A DNA stretch of 21,454 nucleotides, taken from assembly GCA_003427395.1 (NCBI GenBank), contig BFEA01000430.1, positions 494,126 through 515,579 of the forward strand. Direction: 5' to 3'. Below the pieces are notes generated by a model. That model had not been told where the DNA came from, did not search any database, and was given only the letters and a program-made list of their open reading frames with translations. The translations under genes were made by a program, and so were the position numbers. The stretch comes from Chara braunii. Taxonomy: Eukaryota > Streptophyta > Charophyceae > Charales > Characeae. Positions 10,290-19,595 of the stretch are shown piece by piece. The first letter of the stretch is position 1. The number at the start of each line of letters is the position of its first letter.

Positions 10290-11930
10290 GTATATGGTAC
10301 CCGGCGTGGCATATTGCAAGACTTGTTGTTGTTACAACTTGTCCCTGAGGAAGTCCAAAAGGCTAGACAGTAATTGGACAATAAGAGTCTGGAAGAGCGA
10401 GTGAAATGGTGGATGAAAAGCCTTAAAAATTTCACAGCGAATGAGCGTGGGCAGAAACGTGTTCATCATGTAGAGTTCGACCGCTCGATATGCGTCAAGG
10501 CGTATTGAATATTATATGTGTCTCTCCTAATACATTTTATAGCTACAAGAAGTGATTCCACAATGGCTTTGTGTGTTGCGAACATAGGCTGACAGGTATA
10601 CAACAACCGAAAGAAAAGACCGTCGTGATGCTTGCTGACAAAACATTCTTTGAGTGTCATCCGCATAATATGGTAAACGAGGTGGCTCTTGTAGGTGGGG
10701 CTTACACACTAAGACTTCATTTACTAGCCTCTCTCATGAAGAGATCGATTTATGACTCTATCAAATCGGATTTCGTGGTGATTGGCCTCAAAGTCGTGTC
10801 AGAGTCAAACTTTTCTAAAATGTGGTAGAAACATTTTTATTACGTTACACCTGTACACTGTAACACTTTTACAAAGTGTGCCAATTGTGATGAATTTAAT
10901 GAACGTATATAATGTGTTACTCTTCCTCGTGATCAACAATGATATGAGAAGGAGATGAATACTCACCAACACCGACAGGTTGACCAGAGATTGGACTATA
11001 GTCGAACAAAGGTTGATTCGATGGTCCGACGGAACAAGTGTTTGTATCTCATCATTGACGGCATGGATAAGAAGAAGACAATTATTTCTCATATTGGCCA
11101 GAGCAATTGCTCGAAAGCACTTAGGCAAAAAATAATGATGAAGACAATTATTATTGTTGTCATTAAACACGGTAGACATCCTTCTATTTACGTTTACACA
11201 TGGTCTCCGTATTACAATCATGATTTTAACACTATCCTCTCTTGTCACATGAGAACCCTCGTGGAAATTCGGGCGAGCGGAAATTCACTTCCACAATTTT
11301 TGCGCATTTAAGCAGGCATTTTTTGGTGGAAAAACAAGAAGAAGTACATATGTGCATTAATTGCACTTTTGGTTAATTTTAACCTCTTGCAATGAAGATC
11401 ACACGTTCTACCTCAATATATTTCGCGGAAAACCAGCTATCTCCGAGTTTAATTGACCTTTCCAATCATCTCTAGTTTTCACTAGAGGAGTTTTTCGCAA
11501 GTTGAAAATCGGTTTCTTGATGGTGAGGCATACCCATACAAACGTTAATACTACTTCGTTCGTCCTCTAAAAAAAAATAAAAGATAGAGACGGTTATATC
11601 ATGGACGAGTTCTACAAGCTCATAGAGCAAGCCTACAAAACACCTCCCAAGTGTAGTTTCCTCGATACATTGACAAATTAGATATGTATCGTAGACCTAT
11701 TTGTTGCGCCGGACATCATCGATATTTCAAAACCACACTTGATTAATTTTTTATTTGTTGGAGCTTCGTTGCATCCTCGATTTGTGCAATTATTGTTATG
11801 TAGCATAATTGAACTCAAATGTCTCTTGTCACCAACGTCGTCGAGCGGTTTACCCCCTATGTGGCACATAAAGCGGTCTTTAGAGGGAATTCGTCACGAG
11901 TCATTTGTGGCCTGTCAGGGAGATACCTAA
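10290..11930 (+). pseudogene. DUF7869-type transposase pseudogene
   Basis: About 540 codons of one protein are traceable on the plus strand through two frame changes. 10300-10509 gives LEERVKWWMKSLKNFTANER and ...DRSICVKAY. 10510-11395 gives NTFYSYKK, LTGIQQPKEKTVVMLADKT, LLASLMKRSIYDSIKSDF, ESNFSKMW, FTKCANCDEF, then CLYLIIDGMDKKKT (DGMD at 11057-11068), and a segment ending SGNSLPQFLRI with KNKKKYICALIALLV after it. About 11513-11930 gives FLMVRHTHTN, then LIEQAYKTPPK and VDLFVAPDIIDISKPH. The order F(S/T)KC..C, DGMD..KT, LP..L, K(N)K, G/RHTH matches the DUF7869 family as I know it, an RNase H-like transposase-type domain. In-frame stops at 10553, 10826, 10910, 10940, 11309 and 11679 show decay. 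The aspartate of LDN after LPQF is lost. Neighbours are other element debris. Confidence 0.75.
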
Positions 11931-12059
11931 GAGCGTGGTGGCGGGAAAAAGTGTCTCTCTCTCAGGAAATTGTATGAGCCCTTCTACTTGGTTGCACCAC
12001 GATTCATCTGCCCTGCCATCATTAATAGGGTTTCCGCCAATGTAGTGGCGAGTTCGTAG

Positions 12060-14160
12060 AGAGGACAGGTCAACCGTTTATTTCATGACTCTAAGGTGGC
12101 AACCATCCAAACTAGGAGTTGTCTAAGAAATGACAAATGTCGGGGGGGGGAGGGGGTCCCGCAAATGAGGTCGTCGTCGTACCCCCACCCGGAGATGAAT
12201 GGACAAAACTGCCAGCTAGCGTCTTGCCGTGGAAAATACCATTCAAGTCCAATGGGATTCGAATTTGCACGAAGTTTGATTCCTACTACTGTAGCAAGGT
12301 GGGACTTTAAAAGAGCACCATGTCATAATCGAAATGATCGTTCATGTTTTGGCGACACGAGCTCGTCGTAATTACGAAACGCTACGGGGTTCAGGCTGCC
12401 CAGGCATGTTTTGTTTCCTCACAATTGAACAAGGTCGGCCACATCTGAATTTGTGAGAAGAGGGACTCCCCCAATAGTCATGATGTGAGAGTGTGGAAGA
12501 AAGCCTTGCGAAAATCGGAGTTTCATTTGCGTTTCGATTGCAGCAATCAACATTTCGAGCGCATCATGTGCTAAGCCTTGCCTTACCGACAAACCAAATT
12601 GGGGGTTCAGTGGGGGGTTTAAGGTGTCGAAGAGTCATGTTATTTATCTCCGCCAAACATAGTCGAAGAAGTCAGCAGACATAGTAGAACTGCCACAATT
12701 TGCGAAAAGTTGATCACACACAATTGCAAGCATGTTTCATGTACGGTCTGGAGGAACTTGTTGCTTGAAGTCTATCGGGATCTGAACTTGTCAGAGTTTG
12801 TTTGCGTGTGAATACAGTGATATGGTTGTTGGAAGGACAAGTTAACCGCTTTATGTGGCCTGCGTGCGATAACTATTCGTATTACCCACCGACTTGCGAA
12901 AGAGAAACGAGGAACGGGATTTGAGGGCGGTTGCAGGGAGGCACAAACTGTATTTGTTTTCAGATTTGAGGAACGAAAAGAAGGCGGTCGTGTAAATGAG
13001 GTCGTCGACGTACCCCCATCCAAAGATGAACAGACAGAACTTCCAGCTACCATCTTGTCGTGGAAAAATCATTAAAGTTGGACGGGAAGTCGGGAACCAA
13101 ACTCGTAAGAAGTGAGATTTTCGCTACTGCTGCGAGGTGAGACTAGAGAACATCACCATGTCAAAACCGAAATGATCGGCCGTGTTCCTGGCACACGAGC
13201 TCGACAAAATTATGAAACACGACTGAGATCAGGCTGCGTGCAGAGCGGTCGAAAAGACATGTTTCGTTTTTTCACAAACAAACATAGTTGAAGAAGTCTT
13301 TGTGCATTACACAATTACTATTGTCAGCCAATAGTCGCTGACATGGATTTGCCGGCGGGCGTAGCGAAGGATCTAGCGGAGCACGAGGCTCGAAGTTCGT
13401 CGGGATCTGAACTAAGAAATAAAGGGTTTTCCGAGACTGTAATGGTTTATGTGTCAGGAGGATTGAGTGATCATCTACATCTAGATTGTGAAAGATAATT
13501 ACTCATGTTGCGAGCACCCGATTAAAAAAAAAACATTTGTGAGGGGTTGTGAGGGTTGGTTGCAGGGATGCACAAGTGGCATTTCTCTCCCGAGCCTGAA
13601 GAATCAGGAGAAGGCGATTATGCACATGAGGTCATTCGTGTCATTTTCCCTAAAGATTGATGAAAAAAATTGCCAGTGTTTATCTTGCCGTGAAAAAACA
13701 TGCAAATTTTATTTGTGTTCTAACGCTTGAGGGACCATTGTAATCGCACGCTTCAACGGGAGTTCCGGGCGAGGGGAATTATGGTGGTAGTGGGGTCCTC
13801 GACGCCTTTTTCTATTTCCTGCTAACCGAAGTATCATAGATAACGAAAGCGACACACACAACAAATTCTGCAAGTTTCGTCAGAAACGGCTAGCGCCTAA
13901 ATGCGGGTTTTTGAAGTAGAGGATCCGACGTAGCACGATCTTCTAAGTTCATCAGGATCCGAACTTGTCAAAGTAGGGTTTTCTGTAGTTCAAGTGATTG
14001 GTTTGTGTGGAAGGTGATCATTCATGCCACCAGTTGCCAGGGTGAAGATAAATGAATATGGAGTTGCAAGAGGGGTTGCGGGGAGGCACGCATGAATTTT
14101 GTTTTCTCAAAAATGCAAGACAATCGAACAAGGCGGCAAGCGGGTAGACGACATGGGTGC
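12060..14160. repeat. Array of four diverged ~550-830-bp direct repeats
   Basis: Landmarks recur in order. (i) CT(C/T)GAAGTTCGTCGGGATCTGAAC-like sequence lies at about 12764, 13389 and 13940. (ii) A GGACAGGTCAACCGTTTAT / GGACAAGTTAACCGCTTTAT pair lies at about 12063 and 12837. (iii) GGTTGCAGGGAGGCACAA-like sequence lies at about 12928, 13557 and 14076. (iv) ATGAGGTCGTCG(T/A)CGTACCCCCA lies at about 12165 and 12993, with an eroded copy near 13626. (v) CACCATGTCA(A/T)AA(C/T)CGAAATGATCG lies at about 12316 and 13155. Units drift from about 828 to 630 to 550 bp. Short frames inside are not recognisable genes. It could be a satellite or an internally amplified transposon segment. Confidence 0.65.
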
Positions 14161-14204
14161 TACATCCGCAGAATGTGCACGTATTCCGGTTCCAGGAAGA
14201 GAGC

Positions 14205-14260
14205 AACTGAAGTATAAATGAAGAGGCAGCGTCCAGTTATTCATTCATTCAGACTGTGAG
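14205..14260 (+). promoter_or_regulatory. Candidate TATA-box promoter (possible LTR promoter)
   Basis: AGTATAAATG (14210-14219) is followed about 30 nt later by TTATTCATTCATTCAGACTGTG, a reasonable transcription-start context. The downstream 400 bp lacks a long open frame and has G/T-rich patches, like an LTR R/U5 or a 5' leader. No second LTR or primer-binding site was found, so the assignment is weak. Confidence 0.2.
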
Positions 14261-14737
14261 CCGTGCGGAAGCACTGCCTAAGCGACTTGTGCAAGGAGGT
14301 CTGCAGGTGCCCGAGGAAGAAGTGGGCTGAAGAGAGACGAAGCGGCCATAGCCACGAGTTAGTGGAAGAGGTAGACCGCAGCCATAGCTGCTATAGGTTA
14401 GAGGTAGTCTACAGCGTGTGTGCGAGTGTGTGTGCATTTCCAGGGAGATCCAGAGTAGCATGTGTGTGAACAGTGCTGAGGATACAGTGTGCAAGGGTGC
14501 TGTAAGGGCGCACAGGCACCATAGCCATTCTTAGCAAGTTGAATCTGAACTGTGTTCTTGGCCACAATATCTCTGAGGTTAGTTTGGGCGGTCGTCGTCA
14601 GTATGATTGCCATCTGTTTTCATGCATACTGAGTAAGAAGAAGACGAGTCTGATTGCAATCTTCTTTTGGGGGGTTACTATGTTTTCTAACACCCGTCTA
14701 AAACGGACATATTAAACCCCCCCTCCCCCCTCATTTT

Positions 14738-14951
14738 AATTCTTTTTTTTTTTGTTTGGCGGGGGGTAGGGGGCCGACCTGCGCAGGCGGTGCACGGCTG
14801 CATGGAAACTCGGTCATGGGGTCGGAGCCGGCCTCCTCGGTCGCTAATTCTTTTTTTTTTGTTTGGCGGGGGGTAGGGGGCCGACCTGCGCAGGCGGCGC
14901 ACGGCTGCGCGGAAACTGGGTCATGGGGTCGGAGCCGGCCTCCTCGGTCGC
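14738..14951. repeat. 108-bp tandem duplication
   Basis: Two adjacent copies, 14738-14845 and 14846-14951, each run AATTC, T-run, GTTTGGCGGGGGGTAGGGGG, CCGACCTGCGCAGGCGG, ending GGCCTCCTCGGTCGC. They differ at only a few positions (for example TGCATGGAAACTCGG against TGCGCGGAAACTGGG) and by one T in the T-run. The high identity implies a recent duplication. Its minus-strand translation also repeats, but the frame is short and shows no known domain. Confidence 0.97.
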
Positions 14952-14980
14952 AGCCTAGGCCACGGAGGGTGCCACATAGG

Positions 14981-15349
14981 GGACAGGCAATGAGCAAAGT
15001 CAAGTAGCATGGGAACAAGAAAGCAAGCAGGGTGGACAGCCAGACAGCAGAGGGATGGTGGGCGGGCAAGCAAGAGGACAGGCAATGAGCAAAGTCAAGC
15101 AGCAAGGGAGCAAGAAGGCAAGCTGGTAGGGTAGGAGCCTAGGAGGCTGAACCCTTCACAGTCTGTAGGATCCAGATAATGATGCTTTAACCCGTAAGCC
15201 AGTTCAAAAGCTGCTGCACGTGGAAAGCCAGGCAGGTGACAACCCAAGCGGCAAGGGAGAGATGGCTTCAGTGCAAGCAAGCCCTAGGGAACAGGCAATC
15301 AGTAAAGTCAAGTAGCAAGGGAGCAAGAAGGCAAGCAGGTAGGGCAGGT
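14981..15349. repeat. Three copies of a ~55-bp AGCAAG-rich unit
   Basis: The unit GGACAGGCAATGAGCAAAGT, then CAAG(T/C)AGCA(A/T)GGGAGCAAGAAGGCAAGC(A/T)GGTAGGG, occurs at 14981-15031, 15076-15135 and 15287-15349. The middle and last copies are closest. The surrounding 15000-15700 is a C-poor-to-moderate, AGCAAGCAGGCAR-type simple-sequence-like region, so the copies probably arose by local duplication. Confidence 0.85.
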
Positions 15350-16030
15350 AGCCAACCCGCTATCCGGGCAACAGCAAAGCACATGCTGGGGAGGCGAACA
15401 TAGCATGCAGCAAGGCAACAAGGCCGGTGAGCAGACAGATGGTCCGCACTGCCGCGGCAGTGGCAGTGGCGCACATGGTAAGGGCAACGTCAAAGTCGAA
15501 CAGCAGCGTGGCGAGGCCGCACAGGGCGAACAGGCTAGCCGCAAGGAAAACGAGGCAAACAGGCGAACCGCAAGGCAAACTCAGGGGATGAGAACAGCAA
15601 AGCAAGCAGCAGAGTGCCGCAGGGCAAACGGGTTGGCAGCATGGAAAGGTAAGACAGACAATGGTCACCCAGGCAGCAGGGCAACACCGACGAGGCAGTT
15701 CACACAACTAACAAAGGCCAAACTTAACCATCACCAAGTCACACCGCAGGTACAGCTCTGTTGACTATAGACGAACACCACCATTGGAGTCAGCGAGTCC
15801 CTTTAATGGATATCTTTCCTCATTAGGGAACAACGGACAGTCAGGCATCCCAATCGCAGCCGCCGCCCTAACAGTACTGCACACAATCCTAACAGTCAGG
15901 TACAGCACATCTGAAAGGTTCTAAACAAAGACAGGAGAAGACGTAAAAAGACGGGGCGCAACGCAGAGAGCAGAACAGAAAAACGTACTTGGAATGGAAG
16001 CAAGCGGTAAAATGAATAGTATGATTTATT
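15350..16030. other. Low-complexity CAAGG/GGCAA-rich region, no gene
   Basis: T-poor plus-strand sequence with AGGCAA, GCAAAGC and AACAGGC words repeated. This depletes stop codons, so overlapping frames open on both strands (15405-15764 plus; 15308-15707 minus). They are Q/G/R- or C/L-rich without domains and are best read as composition artefacts. Confidence 0.5.
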
Positions 16031-16032
16031 GC

Positions 16033-16420
16033 CTGTGTTGTCATGTTGGCTATACACAACTCGAAAATAAAGCGTGACTGCGCCTGACTGTCTGCCCAGG
16101 ATGCATTTGACTGATGGACAAGGACTCACAACATCGCCCAGAGTTAGCTATACTGCTGAGGCTGGAGGAGATGTTAATTTGTTCGCACTAACCTGACAAT
16201 GCTATCATTCGTAGCAGTGTTTCGGTCCGTACCCCTGCCCTGAGAAGAAGGCAGTAAGTCTGTCAGTGAGAAACTAGTCTGTCCACAGTGTCAAGGAGAT
16301 CAAAGATGCTGTACGGCTACTCTGCCATGGATATGAACTGGGCGTGTGTTTTGGATTTTCACCACAACAGCCCCTAATCCACCCAGATGAGTAGAAAACA
16401 ATACCAAAGCAGCTGATAGC

Positions 16421-16467
<47 letters not shown>

Positions 16468-16530
16468 GTCATGTTCTCTATACAGAACTACGCAAAGAGA
16501 AAGGCATGACTATGCCTAACTGTTTCATCA
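16033..16530. repeat. Pair of diverged direct repeats (~70 bp)
   Basis: About 16033-16103 and 16458-16527 share GTGTTGTCATGTT, CTATACA(C/G)AACT, AAAGNC(A/G)TGACT and GCCT(A/G)ACTGT in the same order and spacing, with small indels. The second copy abuts the (GT)n tract at 16435-16467. They are probably copies of one unnamed dispersed element, or the ends of a larger one. Confidence 0.55.
16419..16467. repeat. (GC)n(GT)n compound microsatellite
   Basis: A run of about 17 bp of alternating GC passes directly into about 32 bp of GT. Alternating purine-pyrimidine DNA of this type can adopt Z-form. It is directly visible. Confidence 0.97.
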
Positions 16531-16594
16531 GACTTTCACGGGCTCATCAGGAGTGTGTTGACATGTTTGCCGTGCACAACTTCTCAAGAATACT

Positions 16595-16669
16595 GAATAG
16601 GCGAAAGGAGGGAGCAAACAAATACACAGACATACCCATACGGAATAGTCGAAGGGAGGGAGCAAACAA
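16595..16669. repeat. 27-bp direct repeat, offset 48 bp
   Basis: GAATAG(G/T)CGAA(A/G)GGAGGGAGC plus AAACAA occurs at 16595-16621 and again at 16643-16669, with two mismatches. It lies between the two compound microsatellites. Confidence 0.93.
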
Positions 16670-16754
16670 GGAACGGGTAAAAGGTCGAGCCGGCATTCGA
16701 CTTGCGGAGTGTGGAGGGCCCAGCGAAGCACTGACGAAGCTGGCAAATGAAGAA

Positions 16755-16755
<1 letters not shown>

Positions 16756-16789
<34 letters not shown>

Positions 16790-16791
16790 AN

Positions 16792-16841
<50 letters not shown>
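16756..16841. repeat. (AC)n-(GA)n compound microsatellite with an ambiguous base at the junction
   Basis: About 33 bp of AC repeats (16756-16788) are followed by CCAN and then about 50 bp of GA (16792-16841). The N at 16791 sits exactly at the switch, suggesting a sequencing or assembly uncertainty. Open frames through it (TH/RE repeats and their shadows) are artefacts of the repeat. Confidence 0.97.
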
Positions 16842-16842
<1 letters not shown>

Positions 16843-16920
16843 ACAGGATTCTCTTGCACAATCACACAGTCTGACACAAACGTGTTGTGCAAATTTAATG
16901 GGCTTTTTTTATCTGTTCAG

Positions 16921-17096
16921 GAAGTACATGGGCATCAAATCGTCAAAGGTCAGCAACACTGAATCGCCAGAGGCCGTCAACTATGCCANTGACCAGACAG
17001 CTGCCGACGGCTGGAAGGAAGTCGACGTCCTAATACTTCAGCAGAACTCAGGTCCCTACAGCTCCACAAACGAACAGATACACGGAGCTACGCTAT
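16921..17096 (+). other. Exon-like segment with splice-like borders
   Basis: GGCTTTTTTTATCTGTTCAG resembles a plant 3' splice site ending at 16920. An open frame follows (KYMGIKSSKVSNTESPEAVN ... EVDVLILQQNSG) up to CTATG at 17096, where GTAAAG looks like a 5' splice site. The composition is protein-like, but I recognise no family. One ambiguous base (16989) lies inside. It could be an internal exon of an unseen gene, a gene fragment, or chance. Confidence 0.2.
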
Positions 17097-17284
17097 GGTA
17101 AAGACTACAAAAACTATTATTGGCGAAACCTAACTTGCGCCATTCCTCCTCCGCTTAAATCTAGGCTTTTCACAGAANCGACGTTTCTTGATGGCAGAGA
17201 AAACGCTCAAACGCTCAATGGAGCACGTACTAGAGGTTTTCTTAATCAGTGGCAAGCATCCGAAAATCGCCTGACACACGGACG

Positions 17285-17340
17285 CTCCTTATAAATCCAG
17301 GCGTAGTTGACGTACCAGTTAATTGTTCTAGGGTTTGGAG
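17285..17340 (+). promoter_or_regulatory. Candidate TATA box plus telo-box-like motif
   Basis: CTTATAAATCC (17288-17298) is a good TATA box. CTAGGGTTT (17328-17336), the complement of the plant telo-box core AAACCCTAG, lies about 40 bp downstream, where telo boxes are found in many plant 5' leaders. The plus-strand frame starting at 17335 mainly mirrors the kinase pseudogene on the other strand, so a real transcript is unproven. Confidence 0.25.
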
Positions 17341-17422
17341 ACAGTCCTAATGACGAATGCTAATTTTGCCAAACGCATTTATCTCCACCGCCACTCACCG
17401 GCAGATGGCCGGACTAGCTACT

Positions 17423-18294
17423 CTACACCCCTGTTCTCTCCTGCCGCGGAGCACCTGAATCCAGAGACACGGTGCATCCTAACGACCAAATGTCCGCAGA
17501 CCCTTCTAGCGTGTCGCTCTGGCTGGCTACCTCGGGAGCCATCCACTCAACGGTTCCTGCGAGGCGTACGGGACGTCCTGGGCATGCTCCGCCATCCTCC
17601 TTCGATTCAGAGACAATCTGAGTGGACGGATCCTGCGATTGACTGTCGACGTCATCACCAGGCTCCCCGCAGACGCAACATGAAGCCCCGAAGTCAGACA
17701 GCTTGGCGGTTACCCCACCCTCCTCGTCGACCATCACCAAGACGTTCTGACCTTTGACGTCCCGATGCACCACTCCTCGGGAGTGCGCGTGCTGCAATCC
17801 ACGCAATATCCCTCGGCAACATCGCCCGATCATGGACTCGTCCAGCTGTCCGCCGAAGCGTTTCGAGAAGTCAGCCAGGCTGCCCCCGTTGGCCAGCTCT
17901 AGGAACAGGTTGCGCTCCGATGACCTGTCGTGGCCACGTGTCCAGTCATCCCCAAGGTAGCGCACCACGTGCGGAGACGGACCCAGCCGCTTTAGAATGG
18001 ACATATCGTTCTCCAATGCACGAAGCTCGGCCATAGGCGCACACGCCGAGGAAATCCTGGATCGCAAACAGCCTCCCGCGGAATGGCTACGGTCTTCACG
18101 GCAAACACCGCGCACAAGCGTTTGTCGAGCGCGTGATGCACCCGCCCAAATGACCCTTGCCCGAGAACGCTGCCGCGAACCCAGCAGAATGAACCCCTCT
18201 CTTCGCCCCTGCCACAAACCGTGACGCCGTCGCGCTCGGCGGGACACGCATCGGCAGAACCCCTCACGGTCTCTTCACAGCCATTCGCCGCCAT
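17423..18294 (-). pseudogene. MAPKKK-type (STE11-like) serine/threonine kinase, frameshifted and C-terminally truncated
   Basis: The start ATG at 18294 has a good context (ATCATGG). The first frame gives a 78-residue N-part with the glycine-rich loop GQGSFGRV (residues 45-52) and the ATP-binding lysine in FAVKTV (K67). The rest is in a second frame from about 18060. It contains LENDM (helix-C Glu, near 18010), HVVRYLGDD, GGSLADF, HRDVKGQNVL (near 17767-17738), SDFGAS (near 17695), GTVEWMAPEV (near 17555) and ADIWSLGCTV (near 17497). The order and the GGSLAD and GTVEWMAPE wording fit plant MAPKKKs that phosphorylate MAPKKs. The frame change between about 18075 and 18030 equals one missing base. 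After WSLGCTV the family sequence stops and a stop codon follows 14 codons later, so the end of the C-lobe is lost. Nearby ambiguous bases leave a sequencing error possible for the frameshift but not for the truncation. Confidence 0.8.
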
Positions 18295-18320
18295 GATGGT
18301 GGTGCACGCCTCAGCGCACG

Positions 18321-18334
18321 GTGTGTGTGTGTCT

Positions 18335-18411
<77 letters not shown>
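18321..18411. repeat. (GT)n-(GA)n microsatellite upstream of the kinase start
   Basis: A short GT run (18321-18332) is followed by about 76 bp of pure GA (18336-18411). In kinase orientation this is (TC)n about 40 nt before the ATG, where plant 5' leaders often carry CT-rich tracts. Whether it regulates anything is unknown. Confidence 0.97.
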
Positions 18412-18413
<2 letters not shown>

Positions 18414-19595
18414 GGTCTGTCTTCTGATGCAGCTGCTGCTGGCTGCACGACGTACTTAGGGTGATTGAATCAGAAACGGTCGACGTGGCTTAGCGGCAAG
18501 ATGCCACAAATGCGATACTGCTGATCTTGAACTTCAGATGGGGGGGAAGTGAGACCTTCCTCTCGACCAGCTGATGACGACTGTTCTGCGACGTTGGTGA
18601 TGTTCCGCGGAAACGACNGNNAGTGACNACATGATTGACGTTGGCTCTGTGAGATGGAGCTTGGAGGTTGNAGGTTNGAGAAGACGATGGCCTTCGCTTC
18701 ACNTCCTTGCGGAAGGTCGTGAGCGTCGCTNTGAACGCNTCTGCGAGACAGCTNCCACTCGCAGTGCGGCGTGGTTACGCNACACCGAACAGATCTACAA
18801 GTGTCAACGTTATGCGGCAGAAAGATAGCACAATGGCATCGTTGAGCAAGCAAGAAGATAGCACAATGGCACCATGGAAAGGAGGGAGTTCGTGAGCAGG
18901 TTAATGAAGAGAGACGAGAGCTACCGTAAACGTACTCCAGCAACACAAGCTTGAAAGCAACACCGATCATATTAACACGAGGGAATGGACTAGCGCACAC
19001 CGGACGGACTGTCGCTGCTAGTCGTGGGTGACCAACTTTTCTAATCGTGAAGCTTTGGGGCTTCATCATCCCTGCGACACACGATAGTTGACTGACGCCA
19101 AGGAGAGGTATGCAGATGGGACTCGATGAAACGCTACGCAGCAGCTGACTCCTACGGACATCCGAGGTACAAGAGCCAGTGGGCGCCATCTCTCCCGAAT
19201 CCTGGACACACCATCCACTGCTTCGCCATGCCCTCCTCCGAGGCATCGCCATGTCCTCCGCGGTATCAAATCGTACCAGCGGGGATACGAAGGCGTGCGG
19301 GCACCTAAACACAGTGTGCATGCGAGAGAACGACTTTCCCGTCTTTGATCTGTCGCGTCGAGCAATATCAGATTTTCCCGTATATCGGCCAGTATCGCGC
19401 GTCTCCGAATTCGAAATCGAGTCGAGGCTCGTGGCGCTGTCTAGTCAGCGAACACTGCCCTCCTTCCTACTTTGCCTGCCGCGGTAGGAATGCTGTTAAT
19501 CACCTAGGCGCCGGGCTCCTCGCTTGCCCGTGAGGGTGACACCTATTGACCATCGAAATTGGCGGGGTAGAGGGGATGTGGCGATCGCCTCTGAA
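18412..19595. other. No recognisable gene; 11 ambiguous bases at 18618-18781
   Basis: A 283-codon minus-strand frame (19321-18470) stays open partly because ambiguous bases cannot be read as stops. Its composition (C/S/R-rich, no domain) is not convincing. Ambiguous bases are at 18618, 18620, 18621, 18628, 18671, 18677, 18703, 18731, 18739, 18754 and 18781. A 17-bp direct repeat, AAGATAGCACAATGGCA, occurs at 18822-18838 and 18855-18871. Confidence 0.4.

Noticed and set aside
15308-15764. Overlapping long frames on both strands
   Set aside because: The T-poor AGCAAG-type composition removes stop codons from several frames at once, so openness is not evidence of coding.
16437-16962. Frames rich in VCVC, TH and RE repeats, and their minus-strand shadows
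   Set aside because: They are created by GT, AC and GA microsatellites and cross an ambiguous base. There is no domain evidence.
18470-19321. 283-codon minus-strand frame
   Set aside because: It crosses eleven ambiguous bases that hide possible stops, its composition is unconvincing, and no motif is recognised.
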